Part shown: in pieces, positions 60,025-64,000 of the stretch
Numbering within the stretch: the first letter of the stretch is position 1
Layout of the letters: each line of letters starts with the position of its first letter
Source: Variovorax paradoxus
Lineage (GTDB): Bacteria; Pseudomonadota; Gammaproteobacteria; Burkholderiales; Burkholderiaceae_C
Length of the DNA: 64,000 bases
Assembly (NCBI RefSeq): GCF_009755665.1
Contig: NZ_CP046622.1
Span: forward strand, 3,596,001-3,660,000
Direction: 5' to 3'
Made by a program: the position numbers and the translations under genes
Notes under the pieces: generated by a model
Told to the model about the DNA's origin: nothing
Database searches by the model: none
The model's input: only the letters and a program-made list of their open reading frames with translations

Positions 60025-60692
60025 GAAACCGGTCGACTCGCGGGGCGGCGCGAAGCGGGCCGCTGCTGCCGCGACACCATTCCCAGGATTGTCTCGAGCA
60101 GTTCCTCCTTGGCCTGCGATGCGGAAATCTCGTCCATGGCTGCCGCATACGACAGGGCTTCGGCCGCGCCCAGCATGGCGCGCAGCCCGGCAACGCCGAT
60201 GTCCTTGCCGGGGGCAAACGGTGCCAGCAGCGCGCGGCACTTCTGCAGGAAGGCCGCTTCCGATTCGCGCTTGAGGCTCTCGAGTTCAGGGGAGCCCGCC
60301 AGCGCCGCGCTCACGCCGGGCAACTCGCGTCCCTGCGCGAGCACGCAATCGACGTACGAGCCGGCAATCACGGATGCGCGCCCGGCCAGGCTCGGTTCGC
60401 TGTTCTCGATGGCGGCATCGATCAGCGCGTTCTGCTGCATGTCGAACTCGCCATAGAGCGCGGCTAGCAGCCGATTGCGGGTCGCGAAATGGTCATAGAC
60501 CACCGGCTTGGCGATGCCGGCCTGCTCGGCGAGCGAACCGAGCGTCAAGACGTCGGTGCCCGATTCGCGCACGATGCGCCACGCCACTTCGATGAGTTGC
60601 CGGTAGCGGTCTTGCCGCGAGAGGCGGCGGCGCTTGGGCTCGCCGGTATCGGCCGATGTGGCGCGTGCCTCTTTAACCCCGTGCTTGGGCAT
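60021..60692 (-). CDS. TetR-family transcriptional regulator
   Basis: 223 aa. TetR helix-turn-helix at about residues 30-75: TLGSLAEQAGIAKPVVYDHF. Basic, polar N-terminal extension (about 25 residues). The C-terminal part is helical, as in the ligand-binding TetR core, and ends in an Arg/Pro/Ser-rich tail. Divergent from the NAD(P)H oxidoreductase gene at 60790 and likely to repress it. Confidence 0.88.
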   Translation of the reverse strand: MPKHGVKEARATSADTGEPKRRRLSRQDRYRQLIEVAWRIVRESGTDVLTLGSLAEQAGIAKPVVYDHFATRNRLLAALYGEFDMQQNALIDAAIENSEPSLAGRASVIAGSYVDCVLAQGRELPGVSAALAGSPELESLKRESEAAFLQKCRALLAPFAPGKDIGVAGLRAMLGAAEALSYAAAMDEISASQAKEELLETILGMVSRQQRPASRRPASRPVS

Positions 60693-60700
60693 GGTTATGT

Positions 60701-60737
60701 ACCAAAGGTAGGTTAATCAATATACTGATCGTAGGTT
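60701..60737. promoter_or_regulatory. AT-rich divergent promoter with GTAGGTT repeats (probable TetR operator)
   Basis: GTAGGTT occurs at 60708-60714 and 60731-60737, 23 bp apart, in an AT-rich stretch between the TetR and oxidoreductase genes; TACCAAAGGTA (60700-60710) is a small imperfect dyad. Likely overlaps the promoters of both genes. Operator role inferred from position. Confidence 0.45.
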
Positions 60738-60789
60738 GTGACTTTAGCAGCCATCTTCAACCTCAAGAAGCATGAAAGGAGTTCCACGC

Positions 60790-61386
60790 ATGCATGCGCT
60801 CATCGTTGTCTCGCACCCGGATCCGGAATCGCTCACCCACCACGTGGCGCGCAAGCTCGCCGAAGGCGTAGCCCTTGCCGACGAAGGCCACACGGCGGAA
60901 ATTGCCGACCTTGCAGCGGAGGGTTTCGACCCGCGCTTTACCGCGGGCGACCATGCGTCCCACAGGAAGCAGGCGCCGCCCGACTCCGACGTGACGCGTG
61001 AACAGCAAAGAATCGACCGCGCCGATGCGCTTGTGCTGGTGTATCCGGTGTACTGGTGGTCCTTCCCGGGGCTGCTCAAGGGCTGGATCGACCGCGTGTT
61101 CGCGAACGGGTGGGCCTACGACGAACGGGACGGCAAGCTCGTCAAGCGCCTCGGCCACTTGCCGGTGCACCTCGTCGCCATTGGCGGCGCCGACCCTGGA
61201 ACCTACGACCGGCATGGCTACTTCGATGCGATGAAGACGCAGATCGACCATGGCATCTTCGGCTACTGCGGCGCACCCGTGGTGACGTCCGAGTTCCTGC
61301 TCGAATCCGACCTGCCGGATCGCACCGCTCAACTGGAAGCCGCGCGCGATCTTGGGCGCGGGCTTTTCTCAGTCGTTGCCGCTTGA
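60790..61386 (+). CDS. NAD(P)H dehydrogenase (quinone), flavodoxin-like fold
   Basis: 198 aa from ATG 60790, preceded by AAAGGAG at 8 nt; an earlier ATG at 60772 would leave this site inside the gene. Flavodoxin_2 features: MHALIVVSHPDPESLTHHVA, DALVLVYPVYWWSFPGLLKG, and GWIDRVFANGWAYDE. It carries FAD or FMN and reduces quinones or other electrophiles by two electrons. Divergent from the TetR gene; a small VOC gene converges on it with an 18-bp overlap. Confidence 0.9.
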   Translation: MHALIVVSHPDPESLTHHVARKLAEGVALADEGHTAEIADLAAEGFDPRFTAGDHASHRKQAPPDSDVTREQQRIDRADALVLVYPVYWWSFPGLLKGWIDRVFANGWAYDERDGKLVKRLGHLPVHLVAIGGADPGTYDRHGYFDAMKTQIDHGIFGYCGAPVVTSEFLLESDLPDRTAQLEAARDLGRGLFSVVAA

Positions 61387-61713
61387 CCTGAAAGCCAGGT
61401 AGTAGCCGTTGCAGTCGCGCAGCCCGAACTCCCGCGAGCCATACGACATGTCTTGCAGCGGCCACGCGATCGAAGCCTTTTCCTTCACAGCTTCGTAGTA
61501 GCCATCCACATCGGCTATTGCGAAGTAGAAGGTGCCGCTGCAAGCCATCGGCACCTTCCACAAGTCCTGCCGGGTGAAGATCAGGCTGCAGTCGTCTTTC
61601 ACCACGGTCAGGGTGTCGCGTTCGGAATCGACCGTCGCAAATCCGAGTACGTCGCGGTAGTGGGCTTTGGTGGCTTCAAGGTCCGCACATTGCAAGAGAG
61701 GCCTCAGCGGCAT
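61369..61713 (-). CDS. VOC-family protein (bleomycin resistance/glyoxalase type)
   Basis: 114 aa, one VOC unit. MPLRPLLQCADLEATKAHYR and VLGFATVDSERDTLTVV begin it; GSREFGLRDCNGYYLAF closes it. The usual N-terminal metal His is replaced (PLLQCAD) and the C-terminal Glu is Ala or absent, as in non-metal drug-binding or bleomycin-resistance relatives. Function unknown. Its 3' end overlaps the NAD(P)H dehydrogenase gene by 18 bp. Confidence 0.82.
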   Translation of the reverse strand: MPLRPLLQCADLEATKAHYRDVLGFATVDSERDTLTVVKDDCSLIFTRQDLWKVPMACSGTFYFAIADVDGYYEAVKEKASIAWPLQDMSYGSREFGLRDCNGYYLAFRSSGND

Positions 61714-61749
61714 GGCTGCTCCAGTCGTGATTCAGGAAGACAGGCGATC

Positions 61750-62160
61750 CTACCCGCGAGGCTGGCTGGTTTCCGGCAGCTTCGCAATCACCTTGATCTC
61801 GAACTTGAAGCCATAGAGCCACGTCACGCCTATGCCGGTGAGCGTCGGGTGCGGCGCATTGCCCCAGTACTCCGGCACCACATTCCAGATTTTTTCGAAG
61901 TTCGCTTCCGGGTCGACGACGAAGACGGTCACATCGACCACGTCGTCGAACGTGCAGCCCGCGGCCGCCAGGATTGCGTTGAGGTTTTCGAAGGCAAGCC
62001 GAACCTGCGCCTCCAAGTCGGGTTCGGGCGAGCCGTCGGGCCGGCTGCCGACCTGGCCTGAAACGAACAGGAAGCCGTTGGACCGGATCGCCGGCGAGTA
62101 GCGGTTCTTTTCATAGAGCGCCTGGCGCCCGGGCGGAAAAACGACGTCACGTTGAGCCAT
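61750..62160 (-). CDS. RidA/YjgF-family protein
   Basis: 136 aa from ATG 62160 (MAQRDVVFPPGRQALYEKNR), with AGAGGAAG upstream. RidA pattern: YSPAIRSNGFLFVSGQVG, ENLNAILAAAGCTFDDVVDV, and VFVVDPEANF. The invariant Arg near residue 105 of true imine deaminases is not obvious: GNAPHPTLTGIGVTWL stands where RxAxExxAL usually lies. It is therefore probably of the Rid4-7 type with another role. Divergent from the LysR at 62310 with a perfect dyad between. Confidence 0.85.
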   Translation of the reverse strand: MAQRDVVFPPGRQALYEKNRYSPAIRSNGFLFVSGQVGSRPDGSPEPDLEAQVRLAFENLNAILAAAGCTFDDVVDVTVFVVDPEANFEKIWNVVPEYWGNAPHPTLTGIGVTWLYGFKFEIKVIAKLPETSQPRG

Positions 62161-62264
62161 GGATTGCTTCCTCTTTTCTCGAATGAGCCGTCGCCGGCCC
62201 GTCATCACGATCAAGCGACTTTAGGGATCCGGGCTCGTCGGATAAACAGGCAAAGCCAACAATC

Positions 62265-62287
62265 ATTGTTTGGCAAACTCAAACAAT
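62265..62287. promoter_or_regulatory. Perfect dyad between RidA-like and LysR genes
   Basis: ATTGTTTG (62265-62272) and CAAACAAT (62280-62287) are perfect inverted arms around GCAAACT. It lies 22 bp before the LysR start and about 105 bp from the RidA-like start; probable LysR operator. Confidence 0.6.
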
Positions 62288-62309
62288 CTTTGAACCAGCA
62301 GGAACAGAC

Positions 62310-63242
62310 ATGGACCGCTTCGATGCGATGCAGGCATTCGCGCGCGTGGTGGAAGCAGGCAGCTTCACCAGGGCGGCCGATACGCTGAACATGAGCAAGA
62401 CCACGGTAACGCAGCTGGTGCAGCAGTTGGAGGCAAGGCTGCGCGTCAAGCTGCTCAACCGCACCACGCGCAAGCTCAGCGTCACGGCCGATGGTGCCGC
62501 CTACTACGAGCGCGTGGTGCGCCTTCTGGCCGACATGGACGACGCCGAAACCAGCCTCTCGAGCGCCTCGGCATTGCCGCGCGGCCATCTTCGGGTGGAC
62601 GTGCCAAGCCCCCTGGCCCGCATGATCCTGGTGCCGGCATTGCCGGCGTTCTATGCCCGCTACCCCGACATCCAGCTCGACATGGGCGTGAGCGACCGCA
62701 CGGTGGACGTGATCGGCGACAACGTGGATTGCGTGGTGCGCGGCGGCGAGCTCACCGACCGGTCGCTGATGGCGCGCCGCGTGGGCGACCTGCAGCTGGG
62801 CGTCTATGCGGCCCCGCGCTACCTGGAACTTGCGGGCACGCCGCTGCACCCGCGCGAGCTGGAAGACACGCACCACCGCATCGTCGGCTTCTTGTGGTCG
62901 CGCAGCGGCAAGACCTTTCCGTACGCCATGCGGCTCGGCGAAGAGCGCATCGAGGTGCAGGGCCGCTACGTGCTGTCGGTGGACGACGGCAATGCCTACC
63001 TCGCGGCCGGCCTCGCCGGGCTGGGAATTCTCTGGCTGCCGGACTACATGGCCAAGCCGCACCTGGCGGGCGGCGAGCTGGTGCGGCTTTTCGATGGCTG
63101 GCAACTCGATTCGATGCCGCTCTACGTCGCGTTTCCGCCGAATCGGCACGTCAGCGCCAAGCTGCGCGTCTTCATCGATTGGGTGGCCGAGCTGATGGCG
63201 CAGCACGCGCCTGTCGGTGCCCGGCGCCAGCTCAGGCCGTGA
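62310..63242 (+). CDS. LysR-family transcriptional regulator (CrgA/DmlR type)
   Basis: 310 aa. MDRFDAMQAFARVVEAGSFT, TVTQLVQQLEARLRVKLLNR (helix-turn-helix) and LRVDVPSPLARMILVPALPAF mark the CrgA/DmlR subtype. Closely similar in its N-terminal 90 residues to the LysR at 13812. Divergent from the RidA-like gene, its likely target, across a perfect dyad. The end overlaps the convergent DsbA-like gene by 11 bp. Confidence 0.9.
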   Translation: MDRFDAMQAFARVVEAGSFTRAADTLNMSKTTVTQLVQQLEARLRVKLLNRTTRKLSVTADGAAYYERVVRLLADMDDAETSLSSASALPRGHLRVDVPSPLARMILVPALPAFYARYPDIQLDMGVSDRTVDVIGDNVDCVVRGGELTDRSLMARRVGDLQLGVYAAPRYLELAGTPLHPRELEDTHHRIVGFLWSRSGKTFPYAMRLGEERIEVQGRYVLSVDDGNAYLAAGLAGLGILWLPDYMAKPHLAGGELVRLFDGWQLDSMPLYVAFPPNRHVSAKLRVFIDWVAELMAQHAPVGARRQLRP

Positions 63243-63906
63243 CGACCGTGCTGGGCTGCGCACCCGCAATCTGACGCAGCGCCCGCTCGAACACCTCGAC
63301 CGGCTGCCCACCCGAAATCAGGTGGTGGTCGTTGATGACGATCGCGGGCACCGAGTGGATGCCAGCATCGGTGTACATGCGCTCGCGCTCGCGGGTCTCG
63401 CGGGCGAACTCATCGCTTGCCAGGATTTCACGCGCACGCGCCGCATCGAGCCCCGCCTCCGTGGCTGCGCGCACCAGCACCTCGGGGTCCGACGGGTTTT
63501 GGCTGTCGGTGAAGTAAGCCTTGAGCAGCAGCTTCTTCAGCGCCGCCTGCTTGGCCGGGCTTTCGAGCTCGGCCCAGTGCAGCAGCCGGTGGGCGTTGAA
63601 GGTGTTGTAGACGCGGGGGCGGCCTTCGGGGCTGAACTCGAAGCCCACCTCGGCCCCGCGCTGGCGAATCATCTCGCGCGACTGCGCTTGCTGTTCACGC
63701 GTGGAACCGTACTTCTGGTTCAGGTGCTCGAAGGTGTCCTGCCCTTCGGCCGGCATCTGCGGATTCAGCTCGAAGGGCTGGAAATGCAACTCGGCCGTGA
63801 CGTCTGGCGCCAGGCGCCGGAGCGCCGCCTCGAGCGACCCCAGGCCGACGGCGCACCAGGGGCAAGACACGTCGGAAACAAAATCGATCTTCAGATGAGA
63901 GGTCAT
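63232..63906 (-). CDS. DsbA-family oxidoreductase (FrnE-like)
   Basis: 224 aa from ATG 63906 (MTSHLKIDFVSDVSCPWC); an in-frame ATG at 63915 adds three residues. Thioredoxin-fold active site SCPWC at about residues 14-18, large helical insert, and cis-Pro region GIHSVPAIVIND near residue 187. No signal peptide, so cytoplasmic, unlike periplasmic DsbA. The family includes FrnE and 2-hydroxychromene-2-carboxylate isomerase relatives; the CPWC motif favours a disulfide or polyketide isomerase-type role. Converges with the LysR gene. Confidence 0.87.
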   Translation of the reverse strand: MTSHLKIDFVSDVSCPWCAVGLGSLEAALRRLAPDVTAELHFQPFELNPQMPAEGQDTFEHLNQKYGSTREQQAQSREMIRQRGAEVGFEFSPEGRPRVYNTFNAHRLLHWAELESPAKQAALKKLLLKAYFTDSQNPSDPEVLVRAATEAGLDAARAREILASDEFARETRERERMYTDAGIHSVPAIVINDHHLISGGQPVEVFERALRQIAGAQPSTVVTA

Positions 63907-64000
63907 GGCCGCCATTCTTCATGGCGCCGACTCCCTTGGTGCGCGCAAGGTCTTCAGACGGCCTGGGGATTCAAGCGGCTGCCTTGGCCATGCGTGCATC

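Noticed and set aside
63971..64000. Possible C-terminal end of a minus-strand gene (a frame ending in MAKAAA before a stop)
   Set aside because: Only ten codons are visible at the window edge; too little to call a gene.

Overview
This window is typical chromosomal DNA of a high-GC betaproteobacterium. The most likely source is a member of the Comamonadaceae close to Variovorax. The grounds are gene content (a Bug-family solute receptor, many LysR regulators each next to a short catabolic operon, a TRAP transporter, an electron-transfer-flavoprotein dehydrogenase) and protein character. No search was possible, so the genus is an inference. I see no rRNA, tRNA, insertion sequence, prophage or CRISPR array.

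Layout. 1-2.9 kb: start of a methylmalonate-semialdehyde dehydrogenase gene with a divergent LysR gene, then a two-subunit 3-oxoacid CoA-transferase divergent from a PAS-LuxR regulator, with a striking palindrome between them. 3.5-9.4 kb: a four-gene operon (CaiB-type CoA-transferase, HMG-CoA lyase, VOC protein, Bug receptor) with a LysR on its other side, then another LysR facing a second methylmalonate-semialdehyde dehydrogenase (9.5-11 kb). 11.1-16 kb: a frameshifted methyltransferase, opgD for periplasmic glucans, a LysR/SDR pair and an FKBP isomerase. 16.1-21.8 kb: ethanolamine permease, EutB, EutC, a lipoprotein HAD phosphatase related to phosphorylcholine phosphatase, and an AhpD-like protein. 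21.8-27.1 kb: a lipid A phosphoethanolamine transferase and two PAP2 phosphatases, divergent from an OmpR-type regulator and its kinase; a shared CTGAA direct-repeat motif precedes both eptA and the regulator gene. 27-31 kb: thioesterase-EamA-SDR operon and ETF-ubiquinone oxidoreductase, followed by a long intergenic inverted repeat. 31.4-38.2 kb: 5-oxoprolinase, MFS permease, D-glutamate cyclase-like protein and LysR. 38.3-42.3 kb: DenD-like dehydrogenase plus a complete TRAP transporter with two good terminators. 42.9-47.8 kb: tandem glycine riboswitch and gcvTHP. 47.8-52.5 kb: small and unknown proteins, esterase, nitronate monooxygenase and a diguanylate cyclase with a duplicated sensor half. 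52.5-57.2 kb: YaiO-like porin, processive glycosyltransferase, DUF308 membrane protein and a degenerate HD-GYP/LuxR protein. 57.2-64 kb: reductases, VOC, RidA and DsbA-like proteins interleaved with LysR and TetR regulators.

How it fits together. Most units are small catabolic or stress operons under local regulators. Three sets form plausible pathways: HMG or a similar acid to acetoacetate to acetoacetyl-CoA (CaiB, MvaB, ScoAB); phosphocholine or phosphoethanolamine head groups to ethanolamine and then acetaldehyde plus ammonia (phosphatase, permease, EutBC); and D-glutamate through 5-oxoproline to glutamate (cyclase, 5-oxoprolinase). Glycine-responsive control of gcvTHP can be read directly from the sequence. 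The strongest regulatory inference is that the two-component pair controls lipid A modification and itself.
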